A model generated the notes under the pieces. It was not told the origin of the DNA. It made no database searches and saw only the letters and a list, made by a program, of their open reading frames with translations. Source: Brachionus manjavacas (lineage: Eukaryota > Rotifera > Eurotatoria > Ploima > Brachionidae). From it: a DNA stretch of 64,000 nucleotides. The translations under genes and the position numbers were made by a program. Every line of letters starts with the position of its first letter. Position 1 is the first letter of the stretch. Below, one piece after another: positions 26,101 to 38,981 of this stretch. The DNA lies in assembly GCA_019054805.1 (NCBI GenBank), contig JAHQIY010000006.1:5518001-5582000 (forward strand), read 5' to 3'.

Positions 26101-29100
26101 CCATAGCATTTTAAAATATATCCCTGCTTGAAACAAATAATTTTTAAATTTCATGCATTAGTATTTCATGACTAACAGCTAAAATGGATCCGATAAGAAA
26201 AATGTAAAAATAGCCGGAAAAAAACTAAATTTTCTCTTTAAAAGCAACTTGGAGCAGTTTTTAAAATAAATTAATTATTTTGAGCTCCTTTGAAAATGTT
26301 TAAAAGCAAAAATTTTCGAAGCAAAATGTAATCTTTTACTCGAATGTTCACTCCAAATTCATCTAATTAACTAATGTGAGATATTATTTTTATTTATATT
26401 AAAAATAAAAATATTATCTAATAAATTATTTTGTTTAAATAATTTTTCTTAAAACCAAAAATGTATTAAATAAACAAAAATGTTTTTACACCATATTTTT
26501 TAAAATTAAGGCTATAAAAAGGAAATGCTTTCGCAAAATAACTGTTTCATGAGGTTCATCTACCCAAAAAACTACTGTAAAAGACATTTTTAATTTAAAA
26601 TTTGATCAGAATGTTTGTAATGTTTTCAATTAAATAAAAACAAAAATCTTTAATCATTTAATTATTAGAAATTTAATTTTGGTGTACAAATTATATTAAT
26701 TAAATTGGTTAAAAAAATGCAATAGTATATCTCCTTCAAGCAAGAACAATATAAGAATAAAAGGTAAGTTGTACATTGGCTTTTCAAGTGGAAAATTAAA
26801 GTGTCCATTGAAAAGTAATCTTAAATGATTTTGAATAAAAACCAAAATTTAAAATTAATGTTGGCTATTATTTAACTCACCAAGAAAAGTTAAATTCTTA
26901 AAAACTACGCTAGAGTCATAACTAATGTTTGGTCTCATGGTGAATGAATTAAAAAAATTTTATAAATAAAATATTAATATAAATAATTATCTCCCAAATA
27001 AGAAATGTTTTCTATAACCCAAAACATTAAGAGATCTTTACAAATCATTTTGATTATTATTTTACTTTTATAAATGTATTCTCAGAAAATAACATTAAAA
27101 AATACAATTCATTCAAAATTCAGCAGCTCTTTTTTGAAGCTAAAATACAGTACTCACTCAAACATTTTACATCACAAGGCCTTAAATAAATTTAAATTAC
27201 TAACAGTCTCAAATCGACTTTTTAAGTTGAGTGAAAAATTATGTTTGGACAGGACGGAGTCATTCTGTTTCATTGATTTCAGACTGGAAAAAGAATAAAA
27301 AGAAGGTTACGACTACCCAGCTTTATTGTGTGATTGCTACCTTAAGAATATAACATGTCACTCTTATTTCAATTTATCTATCTTAGATTTCTTCTTTATT
27401 TGAATCTTTTTTAATTTTTTTACATTTTAAATTTGTTTTTTTTATTTTATTCAACTTTTTTGTTTTGAGTTTTGATTTTTTTTATCTGAAAAATCATTAG
27501 CTCGAAACAGATAAACAAAAAAAAAAAATTTATAAAAAATTTTATTAGCATTCAGAATATGATCGATTTTTTTATTCCATTTTTCTGAAAAAAATTTAAT
27601 TATAAAATTTTTAAAATAAAGTGCAACAAATATCAAATTCAAAATTTTTAAGGAAAAGTAAAACAAGTTTAGGTCTAAAAACTAACTGATGTAGAAAAAA
27701 AAGGCACATAATTAATTTTATAAAGAATTTCTATTTATCAAAAACTACTAAATTTGTCAAGTGAATTTTGAAACAAAAATGAAAAATACCCGATAGATTT
27801 TTTTCTAAAAGAATACATACACTTTAATATCACCTAATTCGAGTCTTTAAAATGATTCTGCCAAAAAATTGTACTTTTAGAAAAAAATTAATCAGGTTTT
27901 TTATAAATTCATATGTTTTTGTTTTAAAAATGATAATGTGGCATTTTTTTGGCATTGATGATTCCAAAAAAATAAAGAACAAAACTGAAAAAATCTATTT
28001 TCAATAATTTATTTTCCGCAAGTCCCAAATTGATTTAAAATTAATAAGTTATTACCGATAACGCATATAATGTAGCACATATAAACACTGCAAGTTTTCG
28101 TATATTTTTATATATGAGAAGTTTTGAATTAAGGTGATACATTGAAATCATCAGCTGATAGAATTTACTGAACCAATATAGTTTATAAAGAAAAGTGTTT
28201 TCTTAGTACCAGCAACTGGAATCGACGGGAATGGAAAAGAATAGAGAAATTTGAGCAATCGCAATATCGCGCTTGTTCAATTTTTTTTAAATCTAAAAAA
28301 ATAATTCAAATAATTAAATCTTTTTAAAATTCTAAATAAACGTGATAGTATCAAAAATATTTAAAAAAAACTATTCGCATTAAAGTTAGTTAAATATTAA
28401 TGAAGAAAAATATTGATAAAAAAAATTTCAAGTCATTTTAGAATAAATAAATCATTACTTCAATTTCTCTAGAGTATTGATTTCAATAATTAATTTTTTT
28501 TTGGATAAAAATACTCAATAATGTTAAAATTTTGATTAAATTCACCTTGAAAGACACTTCTAAGATCAAAATAATCTAGAGGAAAGTTTCGGCATTTTAA
28601 GTGTAAATTTTACTTATTAAACGGATAAACAAGAGTTAATTTTTTTAATATTATTCAAGAATCGCTACGATGCCTTCATGACCGGTCATTAAGTTTTTAC
28701 CACATAATATTTTTTTATTTTACAAACAATTTCTATTATATACCCCTCTCATATACTTAAGATTCCTTCTTACTTTTGTACTGTAAATAATGTCTATTGA
28801 CTCTTACGTTCTTCTATCTGTAATTTTAGTCTTAAAAATCTCCTCGTCACAAATTCGCCTCTCGATTTTATAAATTTTTATTAAAAACCTATAGACTAAA
28901 GAAAGAATTCAATATATCCAAAAAATATTTCCTTTCATTTTTAAAGTTATTTTAATTAAATAGCGTGAATTATTTAAATTTGTTAACAAATAAAATAAAT
29001 AGATTTTAAGAATATAAAAAGAAATTTCGAAAAAAAAATATTATTTTTTAATTTTATTTATTTTTTCAATAAATTTCTTCTATTCTTTTAAAAAAATGGC

Positions 29101-30477
29101 TTAAATTTTTTATGAAATTCTATTGATTTAGTTTTTGATTAAAATTGGTAAAAAAGGAAAGTAAATGTGATGTTGAAATTGAAATTAATTGAATTTGAAA
29201 ATTCAAAAAAAAAGAAAATTTTTTGAAATATTATTCGTTAAAAAAAAGATTTAATTATGCTTACCCTCAATTTTTTCTTATGTTTTAAGCCATTTTATAT
29301 TTCCTTAAAGATCCAAAGCTAAAAATGTTAAAAATCATAAAAGATTCATATAATATTTAATTTTTAGTTTTGTGATTCAAATTACTAAAGTGGACCATGA
29401 ATCTTGAAATTGATCTAGTCTGAAACACTTTCTAAATGTAAAAGAAATCATTTTAGTAATCTTCTATATAGATTATAAATTTATCGACACGTTTTTATAA
29501 TAATTATATTTAATATTTAAGAAAGATGTTAAATAAGATTCATCAATTTTAATCTAAATTTCTCTAAACTAGCTTGCAACATGTCTTTTGATGTAAATAA
29601 GAAATTATTTAGTATTAAAAGACTACATGTCAACTTCTGTTAAAGTGCAGTTTTTTAAAACTATTATCATACCTCATTTTTATTATTTTTCAGCTTTTAT
29701 GTGTTATGTTTTAGAGAAAATAACAATAAAACTTGATAAAAGTTATTATATTTCTGATTTAAAAATTTTTTTAAATGAATAAAATAAGTTTTTTTAATAA
29801 GTGGCCAATTCAGTAATTTAAGACGGGATTTAAAGAATTTGCGGCATAGCTCAACATGGCTTTAATGAGTTACATTTTTTATTATTAAATTGAGAAAAAA
29901 ATCATTGATCAATACTTTAAAAAAATGAAATGGCTTCAGAATCATGATAAACTCGTGGGAATGCCTTAAATTGGAACCGAAAAATTATTTTTTGATTCAT
30001 AATTTTTTTTGTTTTGTAATACTAAATTTCTAAATAGGATTAATTTTTTGGCATACTTTGATATTAGAATTTTTACTGTTAAATAAAAGGAAGGTTTATT
30101 TTTTTTTGACAAAATAAACTTTATTCACATGATTTACATAATTTACAAAATGAAAGGTATAAATGTAAATTTTATATATTTTTGTTTGCGAAAATTTTTG
30201 CAAAAAAAATAAATTTTTCTTTTGAAATTTAATTACAAATTATTCTATTTCACTGTTATGATAAATAAATTATGAATACATGTCAAATATGACATTAATT
30301 GAAATTTTGGATCCATCATTTTAAAAAAAAAACAGAAGAAAACCAAAAAAGATACTTTTTTTGGTCTGTTAAAAATTATCAAAGCTAAATACAAATAAAA
30401 AGAACTTTAGATCAAAAAAATTTACAAACTAATTTCTTAGAATTAATTATTTATCCATTTTTATAATTTGCAATTAT
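23171..30477. other. Gene-free AT-rich spacer
   Basis: Seven kilobases with no recognisable exon, RNA gene or repeat. Short open frames (for example 23863-24045 and 27074-27298) have no motif, splice context or family resemblance I can support. Confidence 0.45.
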
Positions 30478-31080
30478 GGGTCTTCCACGTTATTTGGTCA
30501 CCAAATTATTTAAAAAATAAAGTGAACTCAAATTTTTCAGTCACTCCCAAGAATTATAAAATTAGAGAAAAAATTTAAAGCTTTTTAAATTTTTTTTATA
30601 AAAATAAACAGAATCAGATAATTGTGTAGTGATTATACCGATGCCGAGTCAGAATTTATTTATATTATTGATCCAGTCAATGACAGAATGGAAAATTTGA
30701 TTTGGAATTTGATCAAGAAAAGTTTAAGTAGCTAAAAGGATCCTTTTTTATCTTATCTATGCGGTAAATCCCTGAAAGGTGAATTAGGCTTAAAATTTCA
30801 CCAATGTAGAAAAAATAAAAATTAAGTTATTTTTTAATGTTATCTATTTGGCTTTGTACTTTTTATTAAATTTTGATTTTAATTTTAGCTAATTGTATGA
30901 ATAAGATTAGATAAAATTTAAAAAATTGTTTTATTTTTATATAATTTTATTTGTCATTAATTAATAACAATGGTCAAAACTTGGTCACGAAATGAATTAG
31001 ATGGTCACCTAATTATATGATTGGAATTGAATTTAATCTTAAAATTTGTTAAAATTTTGGTCACACAATGTGGAAGATCC
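30478..31080. mobile_element. Inverted-repeat DNA element with GGTCAC subterminal repeats
   Basis: The ends are GGGTCTTCCACGTT on the left and, inverted, GGATCTTCCACATT on the right, each followed inward by a TTGGTCAC-like or TGTGACC motif. Further GGTCAC copies lie at about 30984 and 31003. The interior contains a short open stretch (30631-30732) and continuing codons to about 30825 beyond one stop. No flanking duplication is evident. The structure suggests a non-autonomous DNA transposon; the superfamily is not determined. Confidence 0.55.
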
Positions 31081-31709
31081 AACTTATTTAATTATATACA
31101 ATCAAACAAATGAATGTGATTCTTATTCTCAATATATGTTTTTTTAACAAAATAAATAAAAATCATTTTATCTTAATAAAATAATTCGATTTTTTATAAA
31201 CAATTTAATTTTCAGACATAGTTTACAATTGTGTTTAATTTTTTTTAGGATTTATTTCGTTTAATAGAAAAAATTTATCAGAATTGATTTTTTTTGATAA
31301 ATAAATATTAAAAGAAAGTGATCATTAGTTAAAAGCCTATTAAGCTTGCAAAATGAAGGTTTTGACTTCTGCTATTAAAACACTATATTAAAATAATGAT
31401 TCGAGCATCAATGTCTAATCTTATTATTAAAATTCAATATTTTAAAGAATAAATACATCATATTTATATTAATGTCAAATTGAAGAATTTGAAAAATTTT
31501 AAATTAGGTTTCAAAAAAATCCAGTCCAAAATAAAAAAAAATTCTCAAATTAATTTTTTTCTAAAAATCTTATCTCAAATTATGATATCGAGGAAAAAAA
31601 TAGCTTTAAACGTGATCTAAATGACTGATTTAAGCTAGTTAAAACTTGTGACTAAGATAAATTTTTGAACTATTTAAATGGTAATTAATGGTAATTTATC
31701 TTTAACACA
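31081..31709. other. Upstream region of the carboxypeptidase gene
   Basis: AT-rich sequence with no identified promoter element or coding content. Confidence 0.4.
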
Positions 31710-33656
31710 ATGAGTTTAAAATTTTTAGCTCTGATTCTCTTGTCGAGTATAATTAGTTCCATTTATTCTGTTGACCAAGATTACTTAAAAAAATATAGAG
31801 AGTAATTTTCAATTCGAGAGACATCCTTGTGTTAAAAAAGTCTTTATTTAGCTATACTGTATACCAGGTTTTCACGGAAACCGATATAGATGTTGAATTT
31901 TTGTCTGTGATTGAAAAAAAAATCGGAACTAATTTTGATTATTGGAACGAAGCTAACAACTTGAACAAATGGACTCATTTAATGCTTAAATCAGAATTTA
32001 AGACACCGTTCGAGGATATGATGAAAAACTTAAATATGCATTATTCCGTATTAGTAGAAGATGTAGGAAGTTTAATAGAAAATCAACTGAGTTTAAACTC
32101 AAAAACTAATATGGTCTCTAATGATTTTGATTACGGGAAATACCATACTCTTGACGAAATATCAAAATGGATGAATGATACCCAGGCTCGCTATCCAAAA
32201 TTTGTATCGGTATTTAATGTGTCCAGATCGTACGAAGGTAGAATAATCAATGTTATGAAAATTTCGGTACCAAGCTCTTCCAAAAAGCCTGCAATTTGGT
32301 TCGATGGAGGAATTCACGCAAGAGAATGGTTTAATTACTTAAAGAAAAAAAATCAAATAGAACTAAATAATTTTTTTTCAGGATTAGTCCTGCTACAGTT
32401 ATCTACATGGCACATTTGGTAAAATTTATTTAAATAAAAATTTCAAATTTTCTAAATTATGCTTAAGTTTTTATCAAATTACTCAATCGATCCAGATGTT
32501 ACCAAGATACTAGACAGTTTTGATCTATACGTTTTGCCTGTATTTAACCCTGACGGTAATTTTCCTATAAAAATTTTCAAATCAAGTCATTTATTTTTCA
32601 TTCTTCTAAAGCTATAATTTAATCTTATTTCGGTATCTCTTTAGAAAATTTATTTAACTAGACAGTATAATTTCAAAAAATTCTCTATTTTACTAAAAAG
32701 CTCCTAATGTTTTCTTTAATCAATTTTAAATAGAACTTATCTATTTTTTTTACAAAAGGATATGAATATACCTGGAAAAATGTAACTAACTTAACTTAAC
32801 AACAAAATAATTTAAGTATCTCAATTCGTTTTAGGATAGACTGTGGCGCAAGACAAGAAGCAAAACAAAGATTCCAGGATGCTATGGAGCTGAGTAATTA
32901 AAAAAAAGTATTTTTTAAAATATTAAATTATCTGAGATTAAAATTAGTCCGAACCGCAATTGGGATGCGCATTTTTGTGGTACTTTTGCTAAAAATAAAT
33001 AAAAAAGAAAATTTAAATTTTTTTTTAATTAGAGAAGGGTGCTTCCAAAGATCCATGTAGTGATACTTTTTGCGGAATGTCACCATTTTCAGAAATAGAA
33101 ATAAAAGGAGTTGCGAATTTTATTTTGAAAAATAACGATTCTATTGTATCCTATCTAAATTTTCACAGTTATTCGCAATTATGGATGAGTCCTTGGGGAT
33201 ATACCACTAAAAAACCAAAAGATTTCGAGATACAGGTAAATAAATTTTTAATTAAAAAAAAAACAATTCGATCATTCTATCATTAGGACAATGGTTCAGC
33301 AGCTGCAGTGAACGCATTAATTAAGCTTTACGGTACTAAATATCAGCACGGAAACATTGCATCTACAATTTGTAAATTTAGTTGACAGAAAAGAATTTTT
33401 TTTTAAATATTTTTTTGAAAGATGTTGCATCAGGTTCTTCAGTTGATTGGACGTATGATACTGCAAAGATTCGCTACTCATATGCTGTCGAGCTAAGAGA
33501 CCAAGGACAATATGGTAAGGATATCTCTTTTGAATAGAATTTATAACTGTTATCCAAGGTTTTATGCTACCACCTGATCAAATAATCCCTTCCGGTTTAG
33601 AAACATTCGAAGCAATGAAAGCTCTGTCATTTTATATTCTAAAACAGCTTAAATGA
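31710..33656 (+). CDS. M14A metallocarboxypeptidase, carboxypeptidase A-like zymogen
   Basis: Eleven exons join in phase: 31710-31801, 31852-32328, 32382-32418, 32468-32555, 32759-32781, 32835-32893, 32948-32979, 33033-33235, 33287-33371, 33422-33514 and 33559-33656, giving 428 residues. There is a signal peptide (about 1-20, hydrophobic LALILLSSIIS). An activation propeptide follows (about 21-120, with YQVFTETDIDVEFL), then the catalytic domain. Zinc ligands are H186 and E189 (GIHAREW) and H314 (FHSYSQLW). Substrate-binding N261/R262 (PNRNW), Tyr366 (the Tyr248 equivalent, its codon split by an intron) and the catalytic base E389 (VELRDQGQYG) are present. Val373, at the position of bovine CPA Ile255, points to hydrophobic C-terminal specificity rather than basic. 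The enzyme is secreted and probably digestive. An AATAAA overlaps the end, at 33659-33664. All catalytic residues are intact. Confidence 0.93.
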
Positions 33657-34837
33657 AAAATAAAAAAATTATTTTAATTGCACTTAAAGATGTTTTTAGC
33701 TAAATAAATTGAAGTACTTTCTAAAATTGTTTAAATCCGTCTTATTTTCCAAATTTTGTTTTCTTCAGGCATTAAAATAAATAAAATTAAAAAGGAATAA
33801 AAATGAATTTTGAGGAAAAACGAAATTTTAAGCAATTTAGGCGCTACGTATTCTTTTTGTGAATTATTTTTTTTTATCTAATCTTTTTGTACATTAGTAT
33901 GTAGTTAAACGTTTTATCAAAAATTATTCATTGCTATCTACAAACAACAAATATTAAAATAAAAATTTCAAATCTAAAAAAAAACAAAAATAAAGAAGTA
34001 AAAAAAAAATATATAAATAAACCAGCAAATTCAACTAAGAAAAAATTGGTATTACAGGTTTAACTATTATACTAGTGAAAAAAATTAAGTATTTGATTTA
34101 TTCTGGTTCGGAAATATGGTCGATATTCACTAAAGAATGTGACAAAAAATTTGAGCAGAAATCGTCTGAATCGTGCTCCATTAAATTTCTCATTTTTACT
34201 TTGGCAAAAAAAAAAATAAAGAGATCCAAAAATACAATTTTATAATGTTTCAGAAGTCCAAAAATAATCTTAGCATCAAAATTTGTTATTTAAATTAATT
34301 TTAAAAAAAAAACTAAAAAAAAATCCGAAAGTGCTGAATTATTTTTCTATTTTTTTTTTAAATAAAAAAAATAATTTTTTTGTAAAAAAGCGTTGTCTTT
34401 ATATTCAGCTCTTTTTTAAACAATTCTTTTTACGATTAATTAATTTTTTTTTACTCTTCTAAATTACCTGAATTTTATCTTAAATAATTATTGTTCTATT
34501 CAATGGCAAAATTAGACTATGCAAAGTTATTAATTTAATTTTTTACAATTTTTTTTTAAAGTTAAAACTGTATTTTTTTAAACATAAATTTTTTATCTAA
34601 CACAAAACTGAATTATCAAACTGTCCAGGGGTTTCCTCAAAATTATTTCAAAAAAAATTAATAAATAAAAATTTCGGTATTGCTTGGGGTCTTATCGTTT
34701 ATTGCACTCGAGTAAACAAGAAAAATAGTTAATTTATTTATTTGAAATTTGTTTTTTTTTAATTAATTAATTATTTAATTGAACAAATAATTTAATCTAC
34801 ATCACTATATAAATCATTTATCCCATTTATCTCCATT
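33657..34837. other. AT-rich spacer downstream of the carboxypeptidase gene
   Basis: Dominated by A/T runs. No gene or repeat recognised. Confidence 0.45.
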
Positions 34838-35500
34838 GGTGTCAAGCAGAGTGGATTACTGTCGCCGAGGCTGTTTTCAATATATGCTGAGGACATAGTC
34901 CTACAAATTGAAACATTGCATAAAGATGTTAAATTTGGGTTGATGCGAGTTGGCATCAAAATCATCGAGGCGCGAACTGACTACGAATAGATTAAATGAA
35001 GTCACTAAGAGTCTCCTTTAACAAAATGATGACAAAATGCACCCACATACAATGCAATCAAACTGCATCAAACATGGCAGCGCTAGAGTTACCGGGAAGT
35101 GCTATTAGCATTGACTTAGACTATAACATAAAAGCTCAATTGTACCAAACTAATGTAAGACCTGAGTTTCTATTTTAAATTGATGCTTTAGTCATTAATT
35201 AATCAGAAACTAGGAAGATACAAGTCATTGAATCAAACATTCTTAAAAATTAGGTTTAGACATTCAAAAAGCGCCAAGCATGGACTTTTTATTAGATTAT
35301 GTGAGAATTCGTTGAGCTACACATTTCCAAGTCAATAATTAGCTCCCAAATTACCTTGATGGTAAATTGATTATAAGAAATATTGAAAGTATAACTGGGA
35401 TTCAGAGCACTGATACCGAGGCCACTCTTAAACTAGTCTGTTTTCCACCAGAGCTACAATTTTTAATGTTTGAAATGCTGTCAAGAAAAGATGTAAGAAA
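34838..35500 (+). pseudogene. Decayed LINE reverse-transcriptase fragment
   Basis: From 34838 the frame reads GVKQSGLLSPRLFSIYAEDI, matching the RT block G-V-x-Q-x-G-x-L-S-P-x-L-F-x-x-Y-x-x-D of non-LTR retrotransposons. Downstream frames carry further LINE-like text (near 34996-35178, and a stretch TGIQSTDTEATLKLVCF around 35397-35450). Stops and frame changes are frequent and the YADD box is not intact. It belongs to a different LINE lineage from the 17 kb copy, judged by the GLLSPRLFS block. Confidence 0.65.
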
Positions 35501-37427
35501 AAATAAACGAAGAAAATCAATATTGACTTACTAAATTAAACTCTTAAAAATCTCAAAGCTTTTTATCTAATTTATACATTAAGATCAATCAAATTTTTAC
35601 TGTATTTTATCTCTGATAATAATCAATTGTTGAAATTTCAATACAAATTGTAAATAAACTCTTTCTTGTTAAACGAAAAAATTACACTCAAATTACTAAA
35701 AGTTTAACCTCTTAAATGCTTATTTAGAATCTATTTAATGGTAAATTTTGACAATTTTTATACTGATTTTCGACTATTTTTTGCAAATTATTTTTTAGTC
35801 GCCTTATGACGTTTTTTATTAGAATAAAAAAAATGAAAAAAATTGTCGTATTTTTTAAGTTAAGTATTTGAAAAAGAATCAAAATTAGACTTTAAATCAG
35901 AAATAAGAAGCATCATATAGATACAGAGCCATTCTATTTATAATTATTCTATTTTTAATATAACTATATATATATGTGTATTAAAGAGATTAAAAAAAAA
36001 CAATCAAAGAAAATGCTAAATAGGCATGATAGCTACTTAAGGTTTAAATATTGGACTTTTAATGAAGGAAAGAAGAAGTAGCAATTAGAATAGGGTGTTG
36101 AGTAATCAATAAAATACCCATGTCTATTTATAGAATCTAATAATTTGGTTGTAAAATTCTAACCTATACTTAGATTTAGATTTCTAACTCAAAATAATTT
36201 ATATTCGATTGTGAATATTATTGAGATCTTTTTTCACTTTCAAAAAATCATATAAATTATTTGTTTTTAAAAATTAAGAAAAAAATAACTATTGAAAAAT
36301 TTACCTTTTTACTTGTAAATTTTTTACATAAAATTCATATCTCTTTCGATTGAAAATTATTCTAATATCTGGAAAATATTTTTGAAAATGCATAACTTTG
36401 AAGGAAACCCTATCATACAGTTTGCGTTAAAAAAAATTAAATTTTTACAAAATTACTCAAAATTGCATTAGATCTAGTAAAAAATGGAAAAAAGGACTTT
36501 TCTGAGAAAAAATAATTTATGATGAATATTTCTTAAAATAAATGGAAGTTAACATTAAAACTCAATTTTTAATAGTGAAAAGCTCAAATATAATGGAAAA
36601 AATAATTTTAACTATCTAACGAAAACCTAAATTTCTCAGAATTATTTTTAGAAGCGATTTTTATTTACTAAATATGTGAAAAAAAAATTAAAGTTGAATT
36701 AGGAATTTTCTTGTAACAAAAAATCTTTCAAATGTTGTTTTGGTAAAAAAAGATTTGATTTGTAGACAAATCCCTAGAAAAATTATTAAGTCTGTAAAAA
36801 TGATTTTAATAAATATTTTACCACATTCAATTAAAAAAAAAATAATAATACTTGGTTGATAAAAGATTGGTAAAATAAATGGTCTGGTGAACATAATGAC
36901 GCATTTATTGAATAAAAACTATTGAAGGAAAAATTAACTATTAATTTACTACACTTTCAAATAAATTCTTATTATCGAATTCGTCACGGATGCCGTGGGC
37001 TCTAATAATTGAAACAGAAAAAACGCCTTCGTTTAGGAGGTATCTAGTTCAACTTTTCAAATTAAAAAAGCTTTTTAAGACTTATTATTAAATAAAAAAT
37101 TATAGTTTAATCACGTATTGAAAAAAAAATTCATGCTTGGATAGTGAAATTCGATCAATTAAAGGGTAGTTGTAAAGACATTAATAGTTACATGATGGAG
37201 CGAAATATAAAGTATTTTAAAAAAATTTAAAATTATAAATAATATCAACATAAAATATTAAGTTGGTTTCGGATTGTGGTTTGTATGAAGTAAAAAAGAG
37301 AGAGAGAAAAAATCAAGCTCTTTATATCAAGTGAAGCTAACAATTGAGTTAATTATTTTGGTGTTGAATTTAAATTGGTATTCAAATTTAAAATTGAAGT
37401 TTTGTTGAATTTTAGATTTTAGGCAAA
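35501..37427. other. AT-rich spacer upstream of PP1 copy 1
   Basis: No gene seen. A somewhat GC-richer patch at about 36975-37050 (GTCACGGATGCCGTGGGCTC) has no cloverleaf or reading frame that I can support. The PP1 promoter presumably lies in the last few hundred bases; an AG-repeat tract is at about 37298-37308. Confidence 0.4.
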
Positions 37428-38618
37428 ATGTCTGATGCCGAAAAATTGAATATTGACAGTATCATAGCTCGTCTTTTAGAAGGTAAGAATTTTTTCTACT
37501 AAAATTGATAAGCATGCAGCGAAAAACGTTTTATTTAAAATTTTTAATCAAGTCAATCTATTTAATTAAGTAAGAAACTCAAAACCAGGCAAAAATGTCC
37601 AACTGACCGAAAATGAAATCAAAGGTCTGTGCTTCAAGTCACGCGAAATCTTTCTCAGTCAACCAATTTTGCTTGAACTCGAAGCCCCACTCAAAATATG
37701 CGGTATTCCATTTTTTTCCCATTTTTTCCCCAGAAATTTTTTTTCATCAAAATTTAATTTTGAACAAAAAAAAGGTGATATCCATGGCCAATACTATGAC
37801 TTATTGAGACTGTTCGAGTACGGTGGCTTTCCCCCCGAGTCCAATTACTTGTTTCTCGGCGACTATGTCGACCGAGGCAAACAGTCCCTTGAAACCATTT
37901 GTCTTTTGTTGGCATACAAAATAAAGTTTCCGGAAAACTATTTTCTCCTTCGAGGCAATCACGAATGCGCCAGTATAAACCGTATCTACGGTTTTTACGA
38001 CGAGTGCAAGCGCCGCTACAACATCAAATTGTGGAAAACGTTCACAGATTGTTTCAACTGTTTGCCAGTGGCAGCGATCATTGACGAGAAAATATTTTGC
38101 TGCCATGGTGGCTTGTCGCCTGATTTGCAATCAATGGAACAAATAAGAAGAATTATGAGACCGACTGATGTGCCCGATCAGGGTCTGTTGTGCGACTTGT
38201 TGTGGAGTGATCCGGACAAAGACATTACTGGCTGGGGAGAAAATGACAGAGGTGTATCGTTCACTTTCGGAAGTGAAGTAGTTTCAAAATTTTTGCAAAA
38301 ACACGATCTTGATTTAATCTGTCGAGCACATCAAGTTGTCGAAGATGGATACGAGTTTTTTGCCAAGCGACAACTGGTCACTCTTTTTTCGGCGCCAAAT
38401 TACTGCGGTGAATTCGACAACGCTGGTGCTATGATGAGTGTAGATGAAACTTTAATGTGTTCATTCCAAGTAGGGCTTTTTTTTCGTTTTTTTTTTTTTT
38501 TTCTTTAAATTTTTTTCAAAAAAAAAAGATTTTGAAGCCCTCAGACAAGAAAAAAATGAGTATCAATAGTTCGAACCGTCCATCAACCCCGACTCGCAAT
38601 GGTTTTAAAAAAATTTAG
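37428..38618 (+). CDS. Serine/threonine protein phosphatase PP1 catalytic subunit, copy 1
   Basis: Four exons, 37428-37482, 37571-37702, 37775-38469 and 38529-38618, give 323 residues (vertebrate PP1 is about 330). PP1 dephosphorylates Ser/Thr as part of many regulatory holoenzymes in nucleus and cytosol. It reads [18 protein letters not shown] then [12 protein letters not shown]. The metal-site motifs GDIHG (D64, H66, as in mammalian PP1), GDYVDRG and RGNHE, the acidic-groove residues and [11 protein letters not shown] are all intact. The C-terminal tail keeps the CDK-site context TPTR but ends FKKI. Exon 2 starts at 37571 because the acceptor AATTAAG restores the conserved VR..KPGKNV block; a later AG (37587-37588) would delete six residues. 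Acceptors of introns 2 and 3 follow runs of 8-10 A. COMMD5 copy A follows 363 bases downstream. Confidence 0.95.
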
Positions 38619-38981
38619 CCTGTATGTTTGATACTAATTTTTATGTATTTAAAAAGAATAGAAAAGAATAAAAATGCATTTTTTTTCAAAAAGTTTTTTG
38701 TGTCATTTGTCTTTTAATTAAAAACTTGAACAAGGGTTTAGATTTTGTTTTGTCTGTACATTCAATTGTGCTAAACGAATTTGGAGGTATCATTCAAGAC
38801 AGCAAACATCAAATTTAAAAGAATTATTGTTAAAATCGAATTTAAAAGTTTCAATTTTTTCTAATTGTATAAATTAAATAAATTATAAAAACATGACTAA
38901 ATAATTTTTCAAAACCAGTGTTGTAAATTACATTGTAAGATGAAGAGTTTTATTTTCTCTGATTTTATTCATGTTAGAATA

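Noticed and set aside
27074-27298. 74-codon plus-strand frame
   Set aside because: Low-complexity composition, no splice context and no recognisable family.
36975-37050. GC-richer patch considered as a tRNA or small RNA
   Set aside because: No cloverleaf, B-box or consistent stem could be drawn.
37589-37702. PP1 exon 2 starting at the AACCAG acceptor
   Set aside because: It would delete six residues of the conserved VR..KPGKNV block; the upstream acceptor at 37569-37570 restores it in both copies.
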